Positions 18,035 through 27,037 of a stretch of 64,000 nucleotides of DNA are shown piece after piece. Each line of letters starts with the position of its first letter. Position 1 is the first letter of the stretch. Location: the NCBI GenBank assembly GCA_963827605.1, contig CAWHBK010000002.1, positions 372,001-436,000 of the forward strand, written 5' to 3'. The translations under genes were made by a program, and so were the position numbers. The notes beneath the pieces are model-generated. The model was not told where the DNA came from. It ran no database searches and was given only the letters and a program-made list of their open reading frames with translations. The stretch is from DSYU01 sp963827605 (GTDB lineage Bacteria > Chloroflexota > Anaerolineae > Anaerolineales > Anaerolineaceae).

Positions 18035-19222
18035 CTAGTCTCGCTTCGAGATGTGCGGGGCGAGCCATTGGGCGCGGTTCAGGGAGGAGGCGCCGTTGGC
18101 ATTCACGGTGAGGATGAAGCGGATATCCTGACCGGACAGGCTGCTCAGGTCGACGTCCACCAGATGGAACTCGCCATCATAGACTTCGCGCCAGGTGGAC
18201 AACGTGTGGATGTCGCCGGTGGCGGTCTGGTAGTCGAGGCGGAAGGTCACGTCGCAGGCAGATGACTCGTACGCGCAGCCGATAATCGCGACAAAATGGT
18301 ATTTGTCTTCCACGCGAATGGCAGGGTATTTGCCATGGATGACGCCATCGGTGATCATCTGCGGGTGGGTGAGCAGGACGGGTTCGTCATCGATGTAGCC
18401 GGACTCGAGGGTGGGCTTGTCGATGCGGCGGACGTAACCGCGGCTGTCGTTGTTACTGCCCTGGCATGGCACGCGGCCCGCGCCGCTGGTCCATTCAGCC
18501 TGGCAATAGGCGGCGACAAAGTCCAGCGGGCCGTTACTGACGCTTTCCGCGACGCGGATATCTACGAAGAATGAAGTGCTTTTTCGGCCAATGCCAAACT
18601 GCATGCCCGAGGCGTCTTTCAGCATCCAACTGCCGCGGTAGCTGCCCGGCTGTCCGGGGGCAACCAGATCCACAGAGAGATCAATCACCTGACCGGGCAA
18701 GACGTAGCCGGGGAGGGTAATCTGGTCTGGGCCGCCCAGGCGATTTCCTTCGACAAAGATCAGCGCGTAGCCGGTCGTCCAGGTACAAGCGCCGGCGTTT
18801 TCCAACCGCCAGGTCTTCGTAAAGCTCGCCCCTGGGGTTAGCACCGATCCATCCGGGATGCTCACATCGGCCACAAACAGGGCCGCGTTGCACGGCAGAG
18901 GCGGATCGGTAGGCGTGGCTGGCGGTAGAACCGGGGTTTGCGTGGGCGCCGGTGTGGCGGTCGGCGGCTCAGGGGTAACGGTCGGGATGGTGGAAACAGG
19001 CGTTTCAGCCGCCTGCCCGCCCACTGCGGTCTCAACTGCACCCGCGGCTACCTGAGTTTGCAGCATGGCAATCTCTGCCTGCATGGCGATTTGAGTTGCC
19101 ATGGCAGCGGCGTCCTGCGTGGCACGCGGATCTCCAGAAACCGGGATCCCGGCCGTGCAGGCGCTGATCAAAATCCCCCCTAATATCAGTAATATAGCGA
19201 TAAAAATGAACTTGCGGTACAT
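18035..19222 (-). CDS. Lipoprotein with NBR1-type (FW) Ig-like domain, copy 1
   Basis: A 395-residue predicted lipoprotein: an N-terminal hydrophobic segment ends in the lipobox LISACTAG, then a Thr/Pro-rich linker of about 60 residues. Next comes an FW/NBR1-like domain (SFTKTWRLENAGACTWTTGY, later GSYRGSWMLKDASG), and then a C-terminal domain with several Cys (CEYES-type pairs) that resembles a carbohydrate-binding fold. AAGGAG precedes the ATG at 19222. It is a clear paralogue of the gene upstream (19341-20606), with the same domain order and matching C-terminal segments. The likely role is at the cell surface; the ligand is unknown. Confidence 0.75.
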   Translation of the reverse strand: MYRKFIFIAILLILGGILISACTAGIPVSGDPRATQDAAAMATQIAMQAEIAMLQTQVAAGAVETAVGGQAAETPVSTIPTVTPEPPTATPAPTQTPVLPPATPTDPPLPCNAALFVADVSIPDGSVLTPGASFTKTWRLENAGACTWTTGYALIFVEGNRLGGPDQITLPGYVLPGQVIDLSVDLVAPGQPGSYRGSWMLKDASGMQFGIGRKSTSFFVDIRVAESVSNGPLDFVAAYCQAEWTSGAGRVPCQGSNNDSRGYVRRIDKPTLESGYIDDEPVLLTHPQMITDGVIHGKYPAIRVEDKYHFVAIIGCAYESSACDVTFRLDYQTATGDIHTLSTWREVYDGEFHLVDVDLSSLSGQDIRFILTVNANGASSLNRAQWLAPHISKRD

Positions 19223-19340
19223 GACTTTCTCCTTACGCTGCACGCGGCGCCACCTGGTTTGTGGCAAAGCGGGGAGCGCCTTCATGATATAGAACGAAAT
19301 GAAGCGGAGAAAAGTTCCAAAAAAGTGCGAAAAGCAGACC

Positions 19341-20606
19341 TTATCTCTTGACTACTTGCGGCACCAGCCATTGGGCGCGATCCTGGTTGGACGCGCCATT
19401 GGCCAGGACGGTGAGAATGAACTTCACATCCTTTCCGGCCAGGCTGCTCAAATCCACATCGACAAAAGCAAACTTCTCATCATATATCTCATACCATGTC
19501 TTCATCGTTTTTATCGAATCGCTGCCAATCTGGTAATCGAGGCGGAAGATTACATCGCATGCATTGGCTTTATAGGCGCAGCCGATAGTCGAGATAAAGT
19601 GGTGACCATTTTCCACGTGGAAGGCAGGGTATTTGCCGCGGATCATGCCATCGGCGACCATCTGGGGGTTCATTAGCAGCACCGGCTCATCATCGGTGTA
19701 ACCGCTCTCAAGGGTGGGGTTATCGATGCGGCGGACAAAACCGCGCGCGTCATCGTTCGCGCCCGCGCAGGGTAACACTTCTGAACCATTCGACCAACCG
19801 GCTTCACACATTCTGGCAACAAAGTCCAGCGGCGTACTGGATGAACTTTCGAGGACGCGGATATCCGCGTAAAACGAGGCGCTGGTCAGGCCAACCCCAA
19901 ACAGGACCCCAGACGCATCGCAAATCTTCCAGTTGCTGCGATACCTGCCCGCGCTGGTCGGCGCTACCATGGTTATGGAAATGTCGATCACCTGGCCATT
20001 GGTCACATTGCCGGGCATATCGATTGCCGACGGAGCGTCCATCTTATTCCCATCAATAAAGACGATATCGTAGCTGGTCGTCCAGGTACAGGCGCCCACA
20101 TTCTTCAGCCGCCAGGTTTTGGTAAATGAGGCGCCGGGTAAGAAGACCGTTCCATCCTGGATGGTGACATCACTGATAAACAAGGCCTGGTTGCATGGGA
20201 TGGGGGTGGGAGTGTTCGTGCTGGTAGCCGTCGGCGGGGGTTGGGTGGCGGTTGGCGGGACCGGCGTATCGGTGGGCGGTATGGGAGTGTTGGTTGGAGT
20301 GGGCGGGACAGGCGTTCCCGTGAAGGTCGCCTCGGTTGTGGCGGCCGCGACCTGGGTTGGCGCAGCGGTATTATCCGGCGCCTGAGGGGTATTCGCCTGG
20401 GCCAGCTTCGTCTCTAACTGGGAGATTTGCGCCTGCATGGCCATGGTCGTCGCGGTTGATTCGACCGCCTGCATAATGATAGCGTTTTGCGTGGCAACCT
20501 GGCTTTCATTCGTTCGCCCACTTACTGGAAGTCCAGGGAAGCAGGCGCTGGTTGCCAACGCCGTCAGCAGCAGACAAACGATGACAAAAATAACCTTCCG
20601 GTTCAT
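19341..20606 (-). CDS. Lipoprotein with NBR1-type (FW) Ig-like domain, copy 2
   Basis: A 421-residue paralogue of the downstream gene. The signal ends in lipobox ATSACFPG and is followed by a Thr/Pro-rich linker with repeated TPxPPT units. The FW domain (SFTKTWRLKNVGACTWTTSY) comes next, then a C-terminal module with VRRIDNPTLESGYTDDEPVL that is almost the same as in copy 1 (VRRIDKPTLESGYIDDEPVL). The pair arose by tandem duplication. FW domains bind protein partners in eukaryotic NBR1; in bacteria the role is not established. Confidence 0.75.
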   Translation of the reverse strand: MNRKVIFVIVCLLLTALATSACFPGLPVSGRTNESQVATQNAIIMQAVESTATTMAMQAQISQLETKLAQANTPQAPDNTAAPTQVAAATTEATFTGTPVPPTPTNTPIPPTDTPVPPTATQPPPTATSTNTPTPIPCNQALFISDVTIQDGTVFLPGASFTKTWRLKNVGACTWTTSYDIVFIDGNKMDAPSAIDMPGNVTNGQVIDISITMVAPTSAGRYRSNWKICDASGVLFGVGLTSASFYADIRVLESSSSTPLDFVARMCEAGWSNGSEVLPCAGANDDARGFVRRIDNPTLESGYTDDEPVLLMNPQMVADGMIRGKYPAFHVENGHHFISTIGCAYKANACDVIFRLDYQIGSDSIKTMKTWYEIYDEKFAFVDVDLSSLAGKDVKFILTVLANGASNQDRAQWLVPQVVKR

Positions 20607-20748
20607 AATCTTCTCTCCTCGATCGGCGGTGAAACGAAAAGCAAAATCGACCTGGATTATTCAGGGCATACCAATAAGACGTAAAACCGGTATTGGAAGT
20701 TCCCAAAAGCTCGATAAACAGGTTGAGGGGAAAAGGACCGCAAAAAAT

Positions 20749-21423
20749 TTAGGACTGCGGCCCTGGAAAAGAGTCCAGCGGCATAATTGTCTCGGGGTTA
20801 CTTTCGATAATCTCGGCATGCAGGCTTCCGCGGGTCAGCTCGCTCAGCGCGTTTTGGAAGGGTTCCAGCTGCCAGGCGGCAAAGCGCGCGGTGATGGTTA
20901 CATCCGCGCCAAAATCCTCATCCAGCACCTGCCCTTGGTGCGTCTGGATGAGCAGGCGAATGCGGTCAAAGTAACTGTACTCGCAAGCCAGCATGACGGT
21001 ATGGGTAGGGATCTTCTCGGCCCGCGGCAGCACGTCGAGCACGGCTTTGACCGCTTCGCCGTAGGCATGCACCAGTCCACCGGTGCCCAGCTTGGTGCCG
21101 CCAAAGTAGCGGGTGACCACCACAACCACATCGCCCAGGCCGCTGCCCTGTAAAACGGCCAGCGCGGGCCGCCCGGCAGTCCCCGACGGCTCGCCAGCGT
21201 CCGTGCAGTGCGCGGTGACGCTGGCGCCGTAGCCGATGAGGAAGGCCGGCACATGATGAGATGCATCCGGGAATTCCGCCCGGATACGTGCGATGAACGC
21301 GCGCGCCTCTTCCACACTGAAAGCCGGGGCGGCGGCCGCGATGAAGCGCGAGTTGACCACCATGATTTCCGCGCGGGCTTCAGCCGCCGGAATGGGATAA
21401 CGCCTGTAATCTCGTGATATCAT
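20749..21423 (-). CDS. IMPACT/YigZ-family protein
   Basis: A 224-residue protein. The N-terminal UPF0029 domain is recognised by SRFIAAAAPAFSVEEARAFI, the DASHHVPAFLIG segment and GEPSGTAGRPALAVL, followed by VVVVTRYFGGTKLGTGGLV. The C-terminal domain is the DUF1949-type ferredoxin-like fold. Bacterial members have been linked to stress and translation, but the reaction is unknown. The ATG at 21423 has TATACT only 9 bases upstream, so the transcript may be leaderless. It is divergent from the Nudix gene that starts 40 bp away. Confidence 0.88.
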   Translation of the reverse strand: MISRDYRRYPIPAAEARAEIMVVNSRFIAAAAPAFSVEEARAFIARIRAEFPDASHHVPAFLIGYGASVTAHCTDAGEPSGTAGRPALAVLQGSGLGDVVVVVTRYFGGTKLGTGGLVHAYGEAVKAVLDVLPRAEKIPTHTVMLACEYSYFDRIRLLIQTHQGQVLDEDFGADVTITARFAAWQLEPFQNALSELTRGSLHAEIIESNPETIMPLDSFPGPQS

Positions 21424-21462
21424 GTCTAAACAAGTATACAGGAAAGCAGGAGAAGGCAGCAA

Positions 21463-21891
21463 ATGAAACGCGGCATCGATTATATTGGCGTTGGGGTTGG
21501 GGCGATCATCATCAACGAGCGAGGCGAGCTGTTCCTGGCGCGGCGCGGGCCGCTCGCCAAAAACGAGCGCGGGCTGTGGGAGTTCCCGGGCGGGTCGGTC
21601 GAGTTTGGCGAGCGGCTGGCCGACGCGCTAAAGCGCGAGATCCGCGAGGAATACGGACTGGAAATTGAAGTCGGCACGCTGCTGGACGTAGTCGACCACA
21701 TCCTGCCGGAAGAAGGCCAGCATTGGGTGTCCCCCACTTATCTGTGCAAACCGGCGGATGGAGCAAGCGAACCCTGCATCCGCGAACCGGGGAAATGCAC
21801 CGAGATCGGCTGGTTTACCCCACACCAGACGCCCAAAGATCTGACCATAATCAGCCAGCATAATTTAGAGCACTATAAGGAAATTTTGTAG
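21463..21891 (+). CDS. Nudix hydrolase, MutT-like
   Basis: A 142-residue protein with a complete Nudix box GGSVEFGERLADALKREIRE followed by EYGLEI, preceded by the strand LFLARRGPLAKNERGLWEFP. These enzymes hydrolyse nucleoside diphosphates linked to other groups; the WEFPGG string resembles MutT-type sanitising enzymes and ADP-sugar hydrolases. GGAGAAGG lies 8-15 bases upstream of the ATG. The substrate cannot be read from sequence. Confidence 0.9.
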   Translation: MKRGIDYIGVGVGAIIINERGELFLARRGPLAKNERGLWEFPGGSVEFGERLADALKREIREEYGLEIEVGTLLDVVDHILPEEGQHWVSPTYLCKPADGASEPCIREPGKCTEIGWFTPHQTPKDLTIISQHNLEHYKEIL

Positions 21892-21931
21892 TGAAGGGTA
21901 AATGTGTTTGCCCCTCACTACAAATAAAATC

Positions 21932-23113
21932 TTACCAGGCATATGCTTCGTCGGCAGACTGGCTTTCTTCCTTGCCTTCGGGGAAATGTTCCTCGAAGGC
22001 CTTTTTGGCAGCTTTGGCACCCTGCTCAATCAGCAGATCGGTGAGCTCATCGTAGTCGATAATACGCGAAGCCGGGAAGAAATCTTCCGGGGCAACGATC
22101 ACCACGCGCACCTCGCGGATAGCGGCTAGCTCAGGGTCGTTGATGCGGCGGCCGATCCGGCCCAGTTTGTTATAGGCATGGATGAGGTCCAGGCGCTCGC
22201 GGAAGGAAGCCAGCAGCGCCCAATCCAGCACCCAGGTAAGCGCTTCGGAGAAATCCTGCGGCAGCTGCTGTTGATGGCTGCTGCGCTCTTGCGTGGGCTG
22301 GTGAGCCCGCCAGGGGGTCATCAACACGACGATCACTTCCATGCGGTCTTCCGCCGGAAATTCATTGGCCGCGTCCAGCGACACGCCCAGCGGCGTGTTG
22401 GCGACCACCGCCCCATCCCAGTAGACACCCTGAGAAAGCTCATCAAACGTCCAGGGATACATCAGAGGGATCGAACAGCTGGCCAGGATGCGCTGAATGG
22501 TAATGCCAGCCAGAACGTCCGGGCGGGTCTCTTGCGTGCCGCGTTTATAGATGGGGCGGTTGCTAAAGGTAACGCGCTGGCCGGTGCTGACGTTGGTGGC
22601 GTTGATCAGCAGCGTGTTCTGGCTGGCGGCGATCCTGGCTTCATCCAGCCCCAGGCGCTGGGTAATGGTTTTGCGCAGCGGGCCGGTATCCAGCAGGTTC
22701 GCAAAGCGCCCTACCAGACCGCCCAGGCCAGGGATTGGCCAGTTGTTCGAGGGCCGTAAGGAAGTGGCATCTTTGGGGCGAACCGTGGGCAAGGTGACGC
22801 CAATCATGCTTTTCATCATCTGGTTGACGATCAGGCGCGTGAAGGGCGTCATGGTGGGCGGCAGGCCCTGGATATCTCGCTCGCGCAGGGAGCGCCAGAA
22901 GGTAAGCAGATCATCCGCATCGATGCCCTGCACAATCGCCGCGCCATTAACCGCGCCAATGGAGGTGCCAACCACAATATCCGGCTTCCAGGCACCCTGA
23001 TGGGCGGCGTTAACACCCGGTTTGTGGTTCTGGGACAGGTAGCGATAAACCCCGGCGTGGAAGGCGCCGCGCCCACCACCGCCCGATAAAACTAATGTTC
23101 GAATAGTGCCCAT
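21932..23113 (-). CDS. Patatin-like phospholipase
   Basis: A 393-residue protein with the patatin oxyanion motif SGGGGRGAFHAGV at the N-terminus, the nucleophile elbow GTSIGAVNG (Ser), and the catalytic Asp in DGAVVANTP. These enzymes are lipid acyl hydrolases. No signal peptide is visible, so it is cytoplasmic or membrane-associated. An insertion of about 60 residues (KDATSLRPSNNWPIPGLGG and neighbours) lies between the two catalytic segments. It is convergent with the Nudix gene. Confidence 0.88.
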   Translation of the reverse strand: MGTIRTLVLSGGGGRGAFHAGVYRYLSQNHKPGVNAAHQGAWKPDIVVGTSIGAVNGAAIVQGIDADDLLTFWRSLRERDIQGLPPTMTPFTRLIVNQMMKSMIGVTLPTVRPKDATSLRPSNNWPIPGLGGLVGRFANLLDTGPLRKTITQRLGLDEARIAASQNTLLINATNVSTGQRVTFSNRPIYKRGTQETRPDVLAGITIQRILASCSIPLMYPWTFDELSQGVYWDGAVVANTPLGVSLDAANEFPAEDRMEVIVVLMTPWRAHQPTQERSSHQQQLPQDFSEALTWVLDWALLASFRERLDLIHAYNKLGRIGRRINDPELAAIREVRVVIVAPEDFFPASRIIDYDELTDLLIEQGAKAAKKAFEEHFPEGKEESQSADEAYAW

Positions 23114-23286
23114 GTTTGACCCTTTCTGTCGAGATATGTAAAGGACCGTTATGACTTTTTAACGCGAATGACGCGAATGATTCGAATGGCGCGAATAAAA
23201 AAACCTATTTTCGGTAAAAAAGGATTGGGTTTAGTTTAGCTGAAATAGGGAAAGAATGCTACTGTATTTTCAGTATAATAATCCGC

Positions 23287-24386
23287 ATGGCACACACAAA
23301 CACCCGTCATTTTGCTTTCTTTATCACACCGCACGGTTACGGGCACGCGGCGCGAGCTTGCGCGGTGATGAATTCGATCCGCGAGCAGCTGCCCGAGCGT
23401 TTGCTTTGAAATCTTCACGCGCGTACCGTTGTGGTTCTTCAACATGTCCCTGGGAGCCGGCTTTCATTACCACGAGGTATTGACGGATATCGGCCTGGTA
23501 CAAACCACTTCGATGGAAGAGAACCTGCCCGAGACCATCCGCCAGTTGGAAGGTCTGCTGCCCTACCGCCCGGCGCTGGTGCGCGCGCTGGCTCAGCAGG
23601 TGCGCGAGGCCGCCTGCGAGATGGTGCTGTGCGATGTCGCCCCGCTGGGGATCGCCGTGGCGCGGGAAGCCGGGCTGCCTTCGGTGCTGGAGGAGAACTT
23701 CACCTGGGATTGGATCTACGAAGGCTACCTGGACCAGCGAGCCGCGCTTCGCGCCGTTTATTGCATACCTACACGAAGCATTTGCATCCGCCGGTACCCA
23801 TATCCAGACGGAACCGGCGTGCGCGTACAGCCCGGATGCCGACCTGCTGACCAACGTGGTCTCCCGCAAACCGCGCACTTCCCCCAGGCATTACCCGCGA
23901 GCGGCTGGGCGTGCCGCAGGACGCGCCGATGGTGATGATCACGATGGGCGGCATCGTCACGGAGTATCCATTCCTTGACCGGCTGGAAAATTCAAGCGAT
24001 GTGCGCTTCCTGATCCCGGGCGGCTCAGAGCATTACGAGCAGCGCGGCAGCCTGGTGCTCATCCCGCACCATTCCGACTTTTACCACCCCGACCTGGTGG
24101 AGGCTTCCAACGCGGTTATCGGCAAGCTGGGCTACTAGCACCCTGGCGGAGGCATACGCCGCCGGGCTGCCCTTCGCCTACGTCCCGCGCGAACGCTTCC
24201 GCGAATCGCCGCCAATGGCGAAGTTTGCCCGGGAAGCCATGGGCGCGGTGGAACTGGCCGAAGAACGCTTCTTCAACGGCGCCTGGCTCGATCTGCTCCC
24301 CGATCTGCTCGCCCGCCCGCAGCCAAAAGCCAACCGGGCCGAATGGCGCGGACCAGATCGCGGAATATGTATTGAAGAATATATAA
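23287..24386 (+). pseudogene. MurG/UGT-like glycosyltransferase, about five frameshifts
   Basis: The N-terminus FFITPHGYGHAARACAVM is typical of GT-B glycosyltransferases of the MurG/UGT type. Later blocks in other frames continue the same protein: FNMSLGAGFHYHEVLTDIGL, VLCDVAPLGIAVAREAGLPS, VMITMGGIVTEYPFLDRL, and a C-terminal block AEAYAAGLPFAYVPRERF typical of the nucleotide-sugar-binding half. Each shift is a net one-base insertion; approximate sites are 23400, 23740, 23890, 24136 and 24350. Repaired length is about 364 residues. TATAAT ends 7 bases before the ATG, and no Shine-Dalgarno is visible. Confidence 0.65.
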
Positions 24387-24388
24387 CC

Positions 24389-24429
24389 GCAAAGACGCCA
24401 CGCGAACGGAGTTCCATGCGCGTCTTTGC
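24389..24429. terminator. Bidirectional hairpin between convergent genes
   Basis: GCAAAGACGC (24389-24398) pairs with GCGTCTTTGC (24420-24429). It separates the glycosyltransferase (plus) from the Ldh-family gene (minus). Confidence 0.55.
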
Positions 24430-24441
24430 TGGTAAATTTCT

Positions 24442-25532
24442 TTATGCGATTTCGCCGAGTGGTTCCAGTTCGAAGGGTACGCCGACCTTCTCGCCGATTT
24501 CTTTGAGACCGTTGACCACTTCGACCATGAGCGGCACGCCTTCTCGGCGTAAGCCGCTCGTACAGCTCGAATTCTTTCTCGCCGTGGATATAGATGCGTT
24601 CCTGGCCGGCGGCCTTGGGCGCGTTTTTCAACTCGTCGAGCAGCGTATCCATATCGCGGGTGAAATCTTCGATATCGCGGAAGGCCTCGACGCGGATGGC
24701 CGCAAAGAAGTGACCCACGTCAGCCGGCTTGCCCTCGTTGGGATGGCCAACATGCTTGCCAAAGGAGGCCCCGGAAAGAATTCCGGAGAAGATATCTACC
24801 AGCAGCGACAGGCCGTAGCCCTTGTAGCCGCGCATGATGTCCGAGCCGCCCAGGGCCAGCAGCGCTCCACCCTTTAGCACCTCATTCGGATCGGTGGTAA
24901 TCAGACCGTCTTTATCGATGCCCCAGCCTTCTGGGATGGGTTTGTCGGCCTTCTGATAGACGGTGACGCGCCCGATGGGGACGATGCTGGTGGCCATATC
25001 CAGCACGTAGGGGCGGTTATGCCCGGCGGGAGCCGCCACGGCGATCGGGTTGGTGCCCAGGATGGCGGTGCGCCCATAGGTTGGCGCGACCAGCGGCTGC
25101 GAATTGGTAAAGCTGATCCCGATCATATCGTGCGGCAGGGCCATCATCGCGTAATACCCGGCGATGCCATAGTGGTTGCTGTTGCGCACCGTCACCATGG
25201 CCAGGCCCACCTCGTTCGCCTTGTCGATACAGCGCTGCATGGCATGATACCCGGCCACCTGGCCCAACCCGCTGCCGGCATCAAGCGCCAGGCTGGTGGG
25301 GGTTTCGCGCAGCACGGTCAGTGGCGTGTTGGGGATCAATCAACCCGGCGCGCAGGCGCGCGCCGTAATATGTATCCAGGCGGATCACCCCGTGCGAATC
25401 GACCCCGCGCATGTCCGCCGAAACCAGGATTTCCGCGGCGATGCGCGCATTCTCTTCAGGAACACCGTGCTTGACGAAAAAACGGACGCTATAATTCTTG
25501 ATATCCTCAGCGCGATAGATAATTTTGCTCAT
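24442..25532 (-). CDS. Ldh-family malate/L-lactate/ureidoglycolate dehydrogenase, two frameshifts
   Basis: NAD(P)-dependent 2-hydroxyacid dehydrogenase of the LDH2/MDH2 fold. The N-terminus has ADMRGVDSHGVIRL (family signature). The body has TVRNSNHYGIAGYYAM with the catalytic His, then ILGTNPIAVAAP and GYKGYGLSLLVDIFSG. Two one-base insertions break the frame: an extra C in a C run near 25335 and an extra T near 24550. The repaired protein has about 362 residues and ends at 24442. GAGGAA precedes the ATG at 25532. The direct neighbour is a LarA-family gene, divergently oriented, so lactate is a plausible substrate, but the family also includes malate and sulfolactate enzymes. Confidence 0.82.
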
Positions 25533-25674
25533 AGGTTCCTCGATATGGAAGAAAGGGTTGGACACGGATTGAAGGCGAGCACACGGATTTTAAAAGCTTT
25601 CGAAGCGAAAATATGATCCGTGCCCCAGGGTTTTTACCTGAGTTTTTATCAACTACAAACATATTATAATCATA

Positions 25675-25680
25675 ATCAAC
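25675..25680 (+). promoter_or_regulatory. Candidate -10 box for the LarA-family gene
   Basis: Exact TATAAT, 11 bases before the ATG at 25692. No convincing -35 hexamer is visible. Any leader would be only a few bases long, although an AACGAGG-like sequence overlaps the same space. Confidence 0.45.
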
Positions 25681-25691
25681 GAGGTGTAGAT

Positions 25692-27008
25692 ATGCGGATC
25701 AAACTGGCGTATGGACGAGAGGGGTTGTGGATCGAACTTCCGGAAAAGGCGGATACCACGTTGATCGAGCCGTTGTATGTGCCGGGACTGGCGGATGAGC
25801 CGGGGGCGATCCGCGCGGCGCTGCGGGCGCCGATGGGCACGCGGCCATTACGAGAGTTGGCGACGAAGGTAGCAGCCGCCGAATCGGCTGCGCCCTCGGT
25901 GGCGATCGTGTTCAGCGATATCACCCGGCCCATGCCCAACGAGCGCGTGCTGCCGGTACTGCTCGAGGAGCTTGCCGCGGCAGGGGTGCGCGACGAGCAG
26001 ATTGTGCTGATCAACGGGCTGGCCTCCCATCGCAAACAGACCAGTGCTGAGCTGGAGGGCATGCTGGGCGCGGATATCTGCCGGCGCTACCGGGTGATCC
26101 AGCACGATGCCTGGGATGATGCTAACCTGGTCCCGACTGTAACCAACCGGGCTGGGCGAACGGTGCGCATCAATCGCTTCTACATGGAAGCCAGCCTGCG
26201 CATCCTGACCGGGTTTATCGAACCGCATTTCTTCGCCGGGTTTAGCGGCGGGCCAAAGGCGGTACTGCCCGCCATCGCGGATCTGGATTCGGTGATGGAC
26301 AGCCACAACGCGGCCAACATCGGCGACGCGCAGGCTACCTGGGCAGTCACCCACGGCAACCCGATCTGGGAAGAGATGTTTGCCGTCGCCAGCGCCACCC
26401 AGCCATCTTTCTTGCTGAATGTGACGCTCAACAAGAACAAAGAAATCACCGGGGTATTTGCCGGCGATCTGGCCGCCGCGCATGCCGCGGGGACGGAATT
26501 CGTGCGGCGTACGGCCATGCAGCCGGTAGCGGAACCGTTCGACGTGGTGATTACATCGAACAGCGGCTACCCGCTGGATCTGAACCTGTACCAGGCGGTC
26601 AAGGGCATGTCGGCGGCGGCACAGGTGGTACGCCCGGGCGGCGATATTATCATTGCCGCCGAATGCTGGGACGGCCTCCCCGCGCACGGCGAGTACGCGC
26701 GCCTGCTGCGCGAAGCCGAGTCGCTCGAGGCGCTGTACGATACGATCATGACTCCCGGTTTCCGCTGCCAGGACCAGTGGCAGGTGCAGATCCAGGCCAA
26801 GATCCAGAGGAAAGCCAACGTGCATGTCTACGCCAGGGGACTCTCGGACGAAGACCTGCGCGCGGCCAAAGTGATCCCCTGCCGGTCGATTGAGCAGACG
26901 CTGGCAAATATATTGGAACGGAAACCAGGCGCGCGGATTGCCGTGCTGCCGGAGGGTCCGCAGACAGTGGCATACATCGCCAATCCGCGAGCCGACAAAA
27001 CGGGATGA
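25692..27008 (+). CDS. larA: LarA-family nickel-pincer racemase/epimerase
   Basis: A 438-residue protein. It shows the LarA N-terminal block IVFSDITRPMPNERVLPVLL, the catalytic His region INGLASHRKQT, and LTGFIEPHFFAGFSGGPKAV with a second catalytic His, plus a Lys (GPKAVLP). LarA interconverts D- and L-lactate using a nickel pincer nucleotide made by LarB, LarC and LarE; none of those genes is in the window. Related family members act on other 2-hydroxyacids, so lactate is likely but not proven. It is divergent from the Ldh-family dehydrogenase. Confidence 0.85.
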   Translation: MRIKLAYGREGLWIELPEKADTTLIEPLYVPGLADEPGAIRAALRAPMGTRPLRELATKVAAAESAAPSVAIVFSDITRPMPNERVLPVLLEELAAAGVRDEQIVLINGLASHRKQTSAELEGMLGADICRRYRVIQHDAWDDANLVPTVTNRAGRTVRINRFYMEASLRILTGFIEPHFFAGFSGGPKAVLPAIADLDSVMDSHNAANIGDAQATWAVTHGNPIWEEMFAVASATQPSFLLNVTLNKNKEITGVFAGDLAAAHAAGTEFVRRTAMQPVAEPFDVVITSNSGYPLDLNLYQAVKGMSAAAQVVRPGGDIIIAAECWDGLPAHGEYARLLREAESLEALYDTIMTPGFRCQDQWQVQIQAKIQRKANVHVYARGLSDEDLRAAKVIPCRSIEQTLANILERKPGARIAVLPEGPQTVAYIANPRADKTG

Positions 27009-27037
27009 AAAGAACTCTCTTACCAAGGAGATAGGGA

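Noticed and set aside
24116..24441. C-terminal extension of the Ldh-family protein past 24442
   Set aside because: The residues after the frameshift near 24550 run antisense through the glycosyltransferase; the repaired frame stops at 24442 with a normal family tail.
25848..27026. 392-codon minus-strand frame opposite the LarA gene
   Set aside because: Composition and lack of motifs show it to be antisense to larA.
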